In this document: positions 1 through 7,838 of the stretch, one piece after another
Layout of the letters: each line of letters opens with the position of its first letter
How positions within the stretch are numbered: position 1 is the stretch's first letter
From: Hyphomicrobiales bacterium
GTDB taxonomy: Bacteria; Pseudomonadota; Alphaproteobacteria; Rhizobiales; Rhizobiaceae
DNA length: 64,000 nt
NCBI GenBank assembly: GCA_900465915.1
Contig: UBKJ01000012.1
Location: forward strand, 84,251-148,250
Direction: 5' to 3'
Position numbers and translations under genes: made by a program
Notes under the pieces: generated by a model
Databases searched by the model: none
Told to the model about the DNA's origin: nothing
What the model saw: the letters and a program-made list of their open reading frames with translations, nothing else

Positions 1-1
1 T

Positions 2-62
2 CCCTTACTCCCTTACTCCCCTAAACATACTGCCTTATTGCTCTACTGCCTTACTGCCCTAA
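2..62. repeat. Degenerate 8-bp tandem repeat
   Basis: Successive units read CCCTTACT, CCCTTACT, an irregular 14-base unit, GCCTTATT, GCTCTACT, GCCTTACT and GCCCTAA. The array enters the 3' end of the neighbouring minus-strand gene, so its last codons (Gly-Gln-stop) are written in repeat sequence. The left edge of the window truncates the view, so total copy number is unknown. Confidence 0.7.
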
Positions 63-1373
63 CCCGAGCATCGCGTCCTGCAACGCCCGAAGCTCGGCGA
101 TCTTCGATCCAGGCTGCGGGGCGGCGTTGGCGTAGGTGATGAGCTCGCCCTTTCGGATCGGGGCGATGACGGAGCCGTTCTGGAGGAGGCCGCAGGGGAT
201 GGCTTTGGCGGCGCGGGCTTCCGGGGCGGTCATGATCCAGGAGCGGTAGCAATATTGGCCGATGGCGTCGAGCCTGTCGCCCGGCCGCATGTCCTTCTTG
301 GCCACCGCGCAGACCTCCGCCACCGGGCGGGGCAGGGGGACCATGTCGGTCTTGCCGTGCAGCACCACGCGCGCCACCGTCAGCGGCACTTCCAGCGAGG
401 TCAGGTGATAGGGGCGGTGGAAGGTGAAATAGGGCCCCTTGCCCATCTTCAGGTCCTCCAGCCGCTCGACCAGGCGCGGATGCTCCATCTTGGCCACCAC
501 GAACACGCCCGGCGACACGCCGCGCCCGATGGAATAGTCCACCACGCCCGTGCGCGTGAGGACGCCGCCGTCCTCCCTCGGGATCAGCGTGCGGTTGAGC
601 TCGTCGATGGCCGCCTTGGGACCATGCATGCCGGCTACGTCGGGCACGAGGCCGGTGGCGTTGGCGATGGCCGCCATCTCCACCATGGTCTTGGAGCCGT
701 CGACGAACTCCACCAGCAGGCGGACGTTCATGTTGCGGCGGTCGGCCTCCTCCTGGTAGTCGTCGGGCACGGCGTCGAAATTGAGCGGGTTGTTCTTGCC
801 CTTGCCGGCCGCCACCACCTTGTGGCCCATCGCCGAGACGAACTCGATCAGCTCCATGCAGGAGGAGGGCTCGTCGCCGGCGCCCAGCGAATAGACCACG
901 CCGCGCTTGTCGGCCTCGGCCTTGAGATAGGGGCCGATGGTGACGTCGGCCTCGACGTTCATCATGACCAGGTGCTTGCCGTTCTCGATCGCCTTGATGC
1001 CGGTCTGTGCGCCCACTTCCGGGATGCCGGTGGCGTCGATGATCACGTCGACCAGCGGGTTGGAGAGGATCAGGTCGTTGTCGTCGGTGACGGCGATTTT
1101 TCCCGCCTCGATGGCCGCGGTCATGGCGGATTCGGTCGCCGCCTCGCGGGCGTTGTCCTCGTCGCCATAGGCGACGCGCACCGCCTTGAAGGTGTTGGGC
1201 AGGCGGCGGGCCGACAGCGCCGCCACCTCGATGCCCTGCATGCGGGCCACCTGCGTGACGATGTCGGTGCCCATCTCGCCCGCGCCGATCAGGCCGATGC
1301 GAATCGGCTTGCCGGTTTCGGCGCGCGCGGCCAGATCGCGCGCAAGGCCAACGAGGGCTACATTCGTGGTCAT
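51..1373 (-). CDS. Homoserine dehydrogenase-like NAD(P) oxidoreductase with C-terminal SAF domain
   Basis: A 440-residue protein. Its N-terminal Rossmann fold carries the dinucleotide motif GAGEMG at residues 30-35. The middle resembles the homoserine-dehydrogenase/sugar-acid dehydrogenase superfamily. The C-terminal ~90 residues (beginning around RPGDRLDAIG) fit a SAF domain, seen elsewhere in carbohydrate-processing enzymes. Members of this family act on small polyols or sugar acids, but nothing here fixes the substrate. I chose the ATG at 1373 because GGAGG lies 7 bases upstream; an upstream in-frame start would add 16 residues with no such site. The gene is divergent from the HAD phosphatase across about 156 bases. 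Family is clear, substrate unknown. Confidence 0.8.
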   Translation of the reverse strand: MTTNVALVGLARDLAARAETGKPIRIGLIGAGEMGTDIVTQVARMQGIEVAALSARRLPNTFKAVRVAYGDEDNAREAATESAMTAAIEAGKIAVTDDNDLILSNPLVDVIIDATGIPEVGAQTGIKAIENGKHLVMMNVEADVTIGPYLKAEADKRGVVYSLGAGDEPSSCMELIEFVSAMGHKVVAAGKGKNNPLNFDAVPDDYQEEADRRNMNVRLLVEFVDGSKTMVEMAAIANATGLVPDVAGMHGPKAAIDELNRTLIPREDGGVLTRTGVVDYSIGRGVSPGVFVVAKMEHPRLVERLEDLKMGKGPYFTFHRPYHLTSLEVPLTVARVVLHGKTDMVPLPRPVAEVCAVAKKDMRPGDRLDAIGQYCYRSWIMTAPEARAAKAIPCGLLQNGSVIAPIRKGELITYANAAPQPGSKIAELRALQDAMLGLGQ

Positions 1374-1529
1374 CGGAACCTCCGCGGGGCCGGACGGCGC
1401 GCCCGGCGATATTTTCGCCATGCTCGACGTCGATAGGGGTGCTTATTGCCGACACAGTCTGTATATCAAGCCCAACAGCGGCGCGACCCCGAATTTGCGC
1501 CGAGCGACCCGCATTCCACCGGAGCCTTC

Positions 1530-2201
1530 ATGAGCAGCCATTCCCCCTTCGATCTCGTCATCTTCGATTGCGACGGCGTCCTCGTCGACAGCGAGCCGCT
1601 CGCCTGCCGCGCCTTCGAGCAGGTCTACGCCAATCACGGCATGACGCTGCCGGAGGGCACCGTGGCCAAGGGCATCGGCATGAAGATGGCCGATATTCTC
1701 GCCCTGGTGCGCGACCTCACCGGCCACAGCCTGCCGCAGGGCGCCGACCAGGACATCTGGCCCGTCACGCGCCAGTTCTTCGCCGAGGCGCTGGAGCCCA
1801 CGAAGGGCATCGCCGGCTTCCTGCAGAGCCTGCCGCAGAAGCGCTGCGTGGCCTCGTCCTCGCATCCCGAGCGCATCGCCTTCAGCCTCGACAAGGTCGG
1901 CATCAGCCAGTACTTCGGCGACAACGTCTATTCCTCCACCATGGTCAAGCGCGGCAAGCCGGCGCCGGACCTGTTCCTGTTCGCCGCCGACAAGATGGGC
2001 GTCGATCCGGCGCGCTGCGTGGTGATCGAGGATTCGCCCTTCGGCGTCGAGGGCGCGGTGGCCGCCGGCATGACCGCCTTCGGCTATACGGGCGGCGGCC
2101 ACACATACGCCGGCCATGCGGAGCGGCTGTCCGAGCGCGGCGCGGCGCAGGTTTTCACCGATTGGGACGCCATCGCGCGAAAGATTCTGGTGGCGGCCTG
2201 A
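1530..2201 (+). CDS. HAD-family hydrolase (phosphatase, subfamily IA)
   Basis: A 223-residue cytoplasmic phosphatase of the haloacid-dehalogenase superfamily. Motif I is FDCDGV, with nucleophile Asp13 and acid/base Asp15. A helical cap follows. Motif II Ser lies in the VASSSHP segment, the Lys of motif III in KRGKPAPD, and motif IV is the ED of VIEDSPFGVEGA. This arrangement is typical of beta-phosphoglucomutase/phosphoglycolate-phosphatase relatives acting on small sugar phosphates; the physiological substrate cannot be read from sequence. The ATG at 1530 has GGAG 5 bases upstream. The MaoC gene follows after 97 bases on the same strand. Confidence 0.85.
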   Translation: MSSHSPFDLVIFDCDGVLVDSEPLACRAFEQVYANHGMTLPEGTVAKGIGMKMADILALVRDLTGHSLPQGADQDIWPVTRQFFAEALEPTKGIAGFLQSLPQKRCVASSSHPERIAFSLDKVGISQYFGDNVYSSTMVKRGKPAPDLFLFAADKMGVDPARCVVIEDSPFGVEGAVAAGMTAFGYTGGGHTYAGHAERLSERGAAQVFTDWDAIARKILVAA

Positions 2202-2298
2202 AACTCGTCCTTGCCGCGCGGCGGCGATCGGTTAAACAGGGATGGAGGGCGGCCTCGCGACAAGCGGGGCCGATGCGGGAACCAGCAGGAAGCCGGAC

Positions 2299-2775
2299 AT
2301 GAAAGACGCCATCACGCTCGACCAGTTGCGCGACGCCATCGGCACGGAGATCGGCTGCTCCGAATGGCGCGTCGTCACGCAGGAAATGATCGACCAGTTC
2401 GCCGACGCCACCGACGACCACCAGTTCATCCATGTCGATCCCGAGCGCGCGGCGAAGGAGACGCCCTTCGGCGGCACCATCGCGCACGGCTTCCTGACGC
2501 TGTCGCTCCTGTCGACGCTGGCCTTCGAGGCGCTGCCGATGCTGGAGGGCGCGACGATGGGCATCAATTACGGTTTCGACAAGGTGCGCTTCCTGTCGCC
2601 GGTCAAGACCGGCGCGCGCGTGCGCGCCCGCTTCAAGCTGGGCGACGCCGACATCCGCCCCTCGGGCCGCGTCGTCAATCACTATGACGTGACGCTGGAG
2701 ATCGAGAATTCGCTGAAGCCGGCGCTGACGGCGACCTGGCTCACCATCGCCGTGGTGCAGCCGCCGGAAAGCTGA
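2299..2775 (+). CDS. MaoC-family (R)-specific enoyl hydratase
   Basis: A 158-residue single hot-dog-fold protein of the MaoC/(R)-hydratase family. The signature TDDHQFIHVD carries the expected catalytic pair Asp40 and His45, followed by the conserved PFGGTIAHG loop. Such enzymes hydrate enoyl-CoA or related thioesters in fatty-acid, PHB-precursor or dicarboxylic-acid pathways; which thioester is unknown. The ATG at 2299 is preceded by AGGA at 8 bases, so the upstream in-frame ATG at 2242 is not needed. It converges with the next gene, leaving 13 bases between stops. Confidence 0.85.
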   Translation: MKDAITLDQLRDAIGTEIGCSEWRVVTQEMIDQFADATDDHQFIHVDPERAAKETPFGGTIAHGFLTLSLLSTLAFEALPMLEGATMGINYGFDKVRFLSPVKTGARVRARFKLGDADIRPSGRVVNHYDVTLEIENSLKPALTATWLTIAVVQPPES

Positions 2776-2788
2776 CCGCCGCCGCCCT

Positions 2789-3964
2789 TCAGGCCTGCGC
2801 GAGCCGCCCCTCCTCGTCGAGCGGGGCGGCTTTTTCGTCGCGCATCAGGTCGCGAAAGAAGAACGGGCCGTGCAGGAACATGCCGATATCGTAGAAATTC
2901 CGCTTTTCCGCCCCGCGCAGATAGAGAAGATGCATCAGGAAGAAATTGCCCTTCGAGCGCTTGTAGCGGCTCTCGCTGTGTACGTTCTTGAAGCGGATGC
3001 GGTGGATGAGCGGCGGCTGCTTCGGCGTGAAGCCGAGCGCCGCTGCCGGGTCCGAGCCGTAGAAATGGATGATGTCGGTCAGGACCTGGAACTCCGACCA
3101 CAGGACGGGGCTCTCCTCCAGCACCACGCGCACGTCGTCGCGCAAGGCGCGCGCCCTGGGATGGCTCGCGATCATCATCAGGCAGGAGCCGATGGCGAGC
3201 AGCGCCACAGGCCGCTTGCGCAGAAGCTCCGGCCGGTCGCGCTGCACGTCGGCCAGCGCCTCCACGGCCGGCGCCACGCCGAGGCTGTGCGCCACGATCA
3301 CCACCTCGTCGGCGTCGGTCTCGGCGAGCTTTTGCGTCAGCCTGTCGGCGAAGACCTTGCGCCGCGCGATCAATTTTTCGTTGCGGCCATGGATGCGGTC
3401 ATAGGCGGCCGACCAGTCGTCCAAGAGATAGGACATGAAGAAGCGGTCGCCCGGCCAGCGCACCAGAAGCGTGGCGGCGACCGCGGCGAGCGGCGCCGAC
3501 CACAGGAGATGCCAGCCGGAGAAGCCCGCCGCCATCGGCAGCAGGGCGATCAGCAGCGCCGCGCCGAGGATCGCCAGCGAGATCAGGAACGGCCACAGGA
3601 AGAACAGCACGAAGCGCCAGCTCGTCATCAGATAGCGCCACAGCGTGCCGGTGAAGAGAATGTCCATGAAGGCGCGGAAGCCCGTCGCCATGCGCGCGGG
3701 CGTCGAGCGCGCGGCGTAGTCGTCGAAGATGTCGGCGGTCCCGAACTGGTGGAACTCCGTCTCGCAGCGCCAGTCCTGGCCCTGCGTCGCCACCGCCATG
3801 CCGGCGCAGTCGTGGCCCTCGTCGGCCATGGGCGGCAGCCTGGTCTTGGCCTTCCACAGCCGGTCGAAATCCTTCATGATCGCCGCATGGCGCACGCGCA
3901 CCGCCTTGGGGTGCAGCCCCTCATAGCCGGTGAACTGGATGACGAGTCGCTTGCGTGTGAGCAT
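2789..3964 (-). CDS. Membrane-associated alpha/beta-hydrolase-like protein, function unknown
   Basis: A 391-residue protein. Residues about 1-100 form a soluble N-terminal part. Two hydrophobic segments lie at about residues 115-145 and 150-168 and should form a membrane hairpin. The C-terminal half contains VAHSLG (residues 224-229, Ser227), which looks like the nucleophile elbow of a lipase-type alpha/beta hydrolase although the first Gly of GxSxG is replaced by Ala. The rest does not match a family I can name. No good ribosome-binding site is visible before the ATG, so the start could be internal. The upstream neighbour is rpsU, divergent. Confidence 0.6.
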   Translation of the reverse strand: MLTRKRLVIQFTGYEGLHPKAVRVRHAAIMKDFDRLWKAKTRLPPMADEGHDCAGMAVATQGQDWRCETEFHQFGTADIFDDYAARSTPARMATGFRAFMDILFTGTLWRYLMTSWRFVLFFLWPFLISLAILGAALLIALLPMAAGFSGWHLLWSAPLAAVAATLLVRWPGDRFFMSYLLDDWSAAYDRIHGRNEKLIARRKVFADRLTQKLAETDADEVVIVAHSLGVAPAVEALADVQRDRPELLRKRPVALLAIGSCLMMIASHPRARALRDDVRVVLEESPVLWSEFQVLTDIIHFYGSDPAAALGFTPKQPPLIHRIRFKNVHSESRYKRSKGNFFLMHLLYLRGAEKRNFYDIGMFLHGPFFFRDLMRDEKAAPLDEEGRLAQA

Positions 3965-4292
3965 GGGCGGAGAATCGGCGCTGGTGGAAGGGCTTGGCGA
4001 AGGCGTGGCGGGAGCGCCGGCGCGGGGCCGGGCGCGGTTTCATAGTGCGGATGCGCCTTTCATTCCACGGAAAAATGGGCGAAAGCGTGAATTGCCGCGC
4101 AATCGGCCGCAAAGCCGCATCTGGATATGGACAGGGGGGCAGGGTTCTGGTATTAGCCACCACCAATTTGCAGCGTCCGCGCTGCGATGCTTGGGAATTT
4201 TTGAGCGTCTTTGCGCCGGTCCGTCCGGCCGTGAGAAAGCTCCGAACCCCCGGGCGCATCCGAAATTCTAACCGAATGGAACGGGATTAGAC
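3965..4292. other. Divergent intergenic region upstream of rpsU
   Basis: These 328 bases separate the membrane hydrolase gene from rpsU. I find no convincing coding region. They must hold the rpsU promoter and leader, but I cannot point to a -35/-10 pair with confidence. A weak GGGA lies 7 bases before the GTG start of rpsU. Confidence 0.5.
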
Positions 4293-4517
4293 GTGCAGGT
4301 ACTGGTACGCGATAACAATGTCGATCAGGCGCTCCGCGCTCTCAAGAAAAAGATGCAGCGCGAAGGCATCTTCCGCGAAATGAAGATGCGCGGCCATTAT
4401 GAGAAGCCGTCCGAAAAGCGCGCCCGCGAAAAGGCCGAGGCCGTTCGCCGCGCCCGCAAGCTGGCCCGCAAGCGCGCCCAGCGCGAAGGCCTCGTCGGCG
4501 GCCGCACCGGCCGTTGA
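4293..4517 (+). CDS. rpsU: 30S ribosomal protein bS21
   Basis: A 74-residue, strongly basic protein starting with GTG. The N-terminal [20 protein letters not shown] and the [17 protein letters not shown] segment are diagnostic of bS21, which sits near the anti-Shine-Dalgarno end of 16S rRNA in the small subunit. The C-terminal third is an Arg/Lys-rich helix. The length is normal for alphaproteobacteria. A G+C-rich hairpin follows 15 bases after the stop, and the TPR lipoprotein gene lies downstream. Confidence 0.97.
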   Translation: MQVLVRDNNVDQALRALKKKMQREGIFREMKMRGHYEKPSEKRAREKAEAVRRARKLARKRAQREGLVGGRTGR

Positions 4518-4531
4518 TCGACATCGCGACG

Positions 4532-4552
4532 GGACGCCGCGCGGCGGCGTCC
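4532..4552 (+). terminator. Hairpin after rpsU
   Basis: Perfect 9-bp arms GGACGCCGC and GCGGCGTCC with a 3-base loop. Only a poor T-run follows, so it may be a partial terminator or a processing structure between rpsU and the lipoprotein gene. Confidence 0.5.
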
Positions 4553-4670
4553 TTGCACTCCGGCGCCGCCTTTGGCTCGCGCCGGATTTTGCATGCCTGA
4601 ATATATCCCTGTTGAGAATCGCGACCGGACGCAGACGCGCCGCGCGGGCTTCGAAGAAAAGGATTCGGGA

Positions 4671-5504
4671 ATGACGGTTTCCAAGAGCTTTGTTTCGCTT
4701 CGCGCCGGTCTGATGACCGGGGCCGCTTTGGTCGCGCTGGCGCTGGCCGGCTGCCAGAGCACCAACACCGCGCTCAACTCGGTGGAGAAGGCGCAGGGCT
4801 CGAGCGAAAACATCAGCTCGCTCACCAGCGTCATCCAGAGCAATCCGCGCGACCCGGAAGCCTATAACGTGCGCGGCTCCGCCTATGGCCGCGCCGGGCG
4901 CTACCGCGACGCGATCAAGGATTTCGACACCGCGATCCAGCTCAACCCGAATTTCTACCAGGCCTATTCCAACCGCGCGCTGGTCTATCGCTACATGGGC
5001 AACAACGCCCAGGCCGTGCAGGACTACAGCCGCGCCATCCAGCTCAACGCGGATTACGACGCGGCCTATATCGGCCGCGGCAACGTCTATCGCCAGGCGG
5101 GCCAGCTCGACCAGGCGCTCAACGACTTCAACCGCGCCATCGCGCTGCAGACCACCGACGGCCGCGCATGGCACAATCGCGGCCTGATCTACCAGGCGCG
5201 CGGCCAGCACAAGCAGGCGATCGAGGACTTCTCCAAGGCGATCTCGCTCAACTCGACCGCGCCCGAGCCCTATAACGGCCGCGGCATCTCCTACGCCGCC
5301 ATCGGCGACTACGACAACGCCTTCGACGACTTCAACACCGCCATCAGCCTCAACCAGAACGTGGCGGAGAGCTGGGCCAACCAGGCGCTGGTCTACGAGC
5401 ATCGCGGCGACAAGAAGAAGGCCTCCGCCTCCTACGCCCGCGCCGTGCAGCTCGACCCGCATTACCAGCCGGCCAAGGACGGCCTGGCCCGCACCCGGAG
5501 CTGA
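4671..5504 (+). CDS. TPR-repeat lipoprotein (NlpI-like)
   Basis: A 277-residue exported lipoprotein. The signal peptide ends in the lipobox LAGC with the lipidated Cys at position 28. From about residue 50 onward there are roughly six tetratricopeptide repeats, each with the DFxxAI(Q/S)LN(P) pattern, forming a protein-interaction scaffold in the periplasm. NlpI-type lipoproteins recruit envelope hydrolases and proteases; whether this one does is inference. The ATG at 4671 has AAGGA upstream and directly precedes the signal peptide, so an upstream in-frame start giving 33 more residues is rejected. It has its own strong terminator. Confidence 0.88.
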   Translation: MTVSKSFVSLRAGLMTGAALVALALAGCQSTNTALNSVEKAQGSSENISSLTSVIQSNPRDPEAYNVRGSAYGRAGRYRDAIKDFDTAIQLNPNFYQAYSNRALVYRYMGNNAQAVQDYSRAIQLNADYDAAYIGRGNVYRQAGQLDQALNDFNRAIALQTTDGRAWHNRGLIYQARGQHKQAIEDFSKAISLNSTAPEPYNGRGISYAAIGDYDNAFDDFNTAISLNQNVAESWANQALVYEHRGDKKKASASYARAVQLDPHYQPAKDGLARTRS

Positions 5505-5525
5505 TCCCGCCCGAAAAAACGCATG

Positions 5526-5561
5526 AAGCGGCGTCCGCAAAAAGTTGCGGGCGCCGCTTTT
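5526..5561 (+). terminator. Rho-independent terminator after TPR lipoprotein
   Basis: Two 15-base arms (5526-5540 and 5545-5559) pair with a single G-U-type mismatch around an AAAG loop, and the 3' arm ends in TTTT. Confidence 0.85.
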
Positions 5562-5592
5562 CATTGCGGCGGGCCGCGATATACTGCGCCTC

Positions 5593-5997
5593 ATGTCGCT
5601 GTTCGATCATATCGGCTTTGAAAGCAAGCACATCCGCCGCAGCCTTTCCTTTTACGAAAGCTGCATGCCGACCCTCGGGCTGGAGGTCATCGCCCGCTCG
5701 GGCAGCGGCTTCTTCGTCAGCGGCGGCGAGCGGGCGCCGATTCCCTTCCTGTGGATCCACGGCCATGACGACGGCGCGGCGCAGACGGTCGCGCCGGGCG
5801 ACCGGCTGCACCTGATGTTCAGCGCCGCCAGCCGCGACATGGTCGAGGCTTTTCACCGCGCCGCACTGGCCGCCGGCGGCGGCGACAGCGGCGCGCCGGC
5901 CTATCAGGGCGCGCCGGAAATGGGCTATTACGCCGCGCTGGTCCTCGACCCTGACGGCAACACGCTGGAAGCGGGCTTCCGCGAGCGCAAGAAATAG
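5593..5997 (+). CDS. VOC (glyoxalase/bleomycin-resistance fold) family protein
   Basis: A 134-residue protein with the two beta-alpha-beta-beta-beta modules of the vicinal-oxygen-chelate superfamily. It opens with FDHIGFESKHIRRSLSFYE, where the His is the usual first metal ligand, and ends with the typical YAALVLDPDGNTLEAGF strand carrying a candidate Asp/Glu ligand. Members include glyoxalase I, dioxygenases and drug-binding proteins, and the exact activity is unknown. The start at 5593 is chosen because homology begins there. It converges with metI, leaving only 3 bases between the stop codons. Confidence 0.8.
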   Translation: MSLFDHIGFESKHIRRSLSFYESCMPTLGLEVIARSGSGFFVSGGERAPIPFLWIHGHDDGAAQTVAPGDRLHLMFSAASRDMVEAFHRAALAAGGGDSGAPAYQGAPEMGYYAALVLDPDGNTLEAGFRERKK

Positions 5998-6000
5998 GCC

Positions 6001-6666
6001 TCAGCCGCGCAGGTTGCGCTTGTCGAGCCGCGCCACCAGCCGGTCGCCCAGCCATTGCAGCCCGCAGACCATGATGATCAGGATGATCACCACCGCCACC
6101 ATGACCTGCGTCTCGAAGCGCTGGTAGCCGTAGCGGATGGCGAGGTCGCCGAGGCCGCCCGCGCCGATGGCCCCGGCCATGGCCGAGGCGCCCAGCAGCG
6201 TGATGACGGTGACGGTGAAGCCGGAGACGAGGCCCGGCAGCGCCTCGGGCACCAGCACCTCGCGCAGGATGGTCCAGCGCGTCGCGCCCATGGCGCGCGC
6301 CGCCTCGACCAGGCCGTGGTCGACCTCGCGCAGCGACACTTCGGCGATGCGGGCGTAATAGGGGATGGCGGCGATGGAGAGCGGCACGATGGAGGCCCAG
6401 GTGCCGAGCGAGGTGCCGACGATGAAGCGCGTCACCGGGATCAGCGCCACCAGCAGGATGATGAACGGCACCGAGCGGAAGCCGTTGATGAGCGCGCCGA
6501 GCACGGCGTTGACCGGGCGGTTCTGCGCCAGCCCGCCGCGCTCGGTCAGGATCATCACCAGCGCCAGCGGCAGGCCGACGACCAGCGAGATGAGGCTGGA
6601 GAAGCCGGTCATGATCACCGTCTCCCAGAAGGAGCGCCAGAGAAGATCAAGCATCGCCTGAGACAT
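6001..6666 (-). CDS. metI: Methionine ABC transporter permease
   Basis: A 221-residue inner-membrane permease with five or six transmembrane segments. The EAA coupling loop is EAARAMGATRWTILREVLVPEALPG, shown here only in part: EAARAMGATRW then LVPEALPG. This is the MetI family of D/L-methionine importers, working with MetN and MetQ. The start overlaps the metN stop by about 20 bases, so the two are translationally coupled. An alternative start 12 bases downstream (MLDLLWRSF) is possible. Confidence 0.92.
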   Translation of the reverse strand: MSQAMLDLLWRSFWETVIMTGFSSLISLVVGLPLALVMILTERGGLAQNRPVNAVLGALINGFRSVPFIILLVALIPVTRFIVGTSLGTWASIVPLSIAAIPYYARIAEVSLREVDHGLVEAARAMGATRWTILREVLVPEALPGLVSGFTVTVITLLGASAMAGAIGAGGLGDLAIRYGYQRFETQVMVAVVIILIIMVCGLQWLGDRLVARLDKRNLRG

Positions 6667-7696
6667 AGCCCAGCACCTCCATCGCGTCCGTATGCGCCCC
6701 GGCCCAGCGAAGCGCCGCGTCGAGCTTGCCCGCGTCGCCGGCCGGCAGCGCGAGGAACAGCGTGCCCACCGGTTCGCCCTGGATCGTGTCCATGCCGCCA
6801 TGGACGAGCTGCGCCGCAAGGCCCGAGGCCGCGGCGAGGTCGGTGAAGAAGGCGCCGCGCGCCATCTCGCCCGACAGGTTGACGCGCCAGACGGCGCGCT
6901 CGCCCGCGGGCGCGAGCCGCGCGCGCCAGGCGGGCGGCAGCTCCGGCGTCAGCACCTGCAGCATGCTTTTCGTCACCGGGCTCTGCGGCCGGGCGAAGAC
7001 CCGCCACACCGGGCCTTCCTCGGCGACGGCGCCGCGGTCGAGCACGATCACCCGGTCGGCGATGCGGCGGATCACCTCCATCTCGTGGGTGATGAGCAGG
7101 ATGGTGAGGCCGAGCTTGGCGTTGATGTCCTTGAGCAGCGCCAGGATGGACTGCGTCGTCTCCGGGTCGAGCGCCGAGGTGGCCTCGTCGGAGAGCAGCA
7201 CCGCCGGCTCTGCGGCGAGCGCGCGGGCGATGCCGACGCGCTGCTTCTGCCCGCCCGAAAGCTGGGCCGGATAATGCCGCGCCTTGTCGGAAAGGCCGAC
7301 GAGGTCGAGAAGCTCCGCCACGCGTCGGGCGCGCTCGGGCTTCGGCCGGCCGGCGATCTTGAGCGGCAGGGCGATATTGTCGGCCACCGTCTTGGCGGAG
7401 AGCAGGTTGAAATGCTGGAACACCATGCCGATGCGCCGGCGCACCGGGCGCAGGCCGGTCTCGTCCAGCCCGGCGATCTCGCGGCCCTCGATGCGGATGG
7501 AGCCGGAATCGGGCTTCTCCAGCCCGTTGACGCAGCGGATCAGCGTGGACTTGCCCGCGCCGCTGCGGCCGATGATGCCGAGGATCTCGCCGCGCGCCAC
7601 CGAGAGCGAGACGCCGTCGATGGCCGCGGTCTGGCCGAACAGGCGGCGCACGTCCTTCATCTCGACGATGGGGGAGGGAGGCGGTTCGATGCTCAC
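6647..7696 (-). CDS. metN: Methionine ABC transporter ATP-binding protein
   Basis: A 349-residue ATPase. Walker A is GRSGAGKST at residues 43-51, the signature is LSGGQKQR, and Walker B is VLLSDEATSALD. The C-terminal ~90 residues form a NIL domain, the ACT-like regulatory domain that binds methionine and inhibits transport in the E. coli MetNI complex. I use the GTG at 7696 (V-S-I-E) with a weak AAGAAG upstream; an ATG 12 codons further in has no ribosome-binding site. It is followed by overlapping metI and preceded, unusually, by metQ and a terminator. Confidence 0.92.
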   Translation of the reverse strand: MSIEPPPSPIVEMKDVRRLFGQTAAIDGVSLSVARGEILGIIGRSGAGKSTLIRCVNGLEKPDSGSIRIEGREIAGLDETGLRPVRRRIGMVFQHFNLLSAKTVADNIALPLKIAGRPKPERARRVAELLDLVGLSDKARHYPAQLSGGQKQRVGIARALAAEPAVLLSDEATSALDPETTQSILALLKDINAKLGLTILLITHEMEVIRRIADRVIVLDRGAVAEEGPVWRVFARPQSPVTKSMLQVLTPELPPAWRARLAPAGERAVWRVNLSGEMARGAFFTDLAAASGLAAQLVHGGMDTIQGEPVGTLFLALPAGDAGKLDAALRWAGAHTDAMEVLGYVSGDA

Positions 7697-7787
7697 GGTC
7701 GTTTCTTCTTTTTGGCGATGCGCGTTTCCGGGAAAGATGCAATGCGCTTTCGGGGGGCTTTTGGGCGTTTTTTCCCCGCGCGTCAAC

Positions 7788-7823
7788 AAAAGCCGCGCCG
7801 GAGAGGGCTCCGGCGCGGCTTTT
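7788..7823 (-). terminator. Strong terminator between metQ and metN
   Basis: Perfect 16-base arms (7788-7803 and 7808-7823) enclose a 4-base loop, and on the minus strand the hairpin ends in CTTTTGTT. It lies 15 bases after the metQ stop and about 90 bases before metN, so metNI expression needs read-through or a second promoter. Confidence 0.9.
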
Positions 7824-7838
7824 CGAGGTTTTGGGCGC

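Noticed and set aside
2..62. Left-edge repeats as a CRISPR array
   Set aside because: Units are 8 bases, contiguous and without spacers; no cas gene is in the window.
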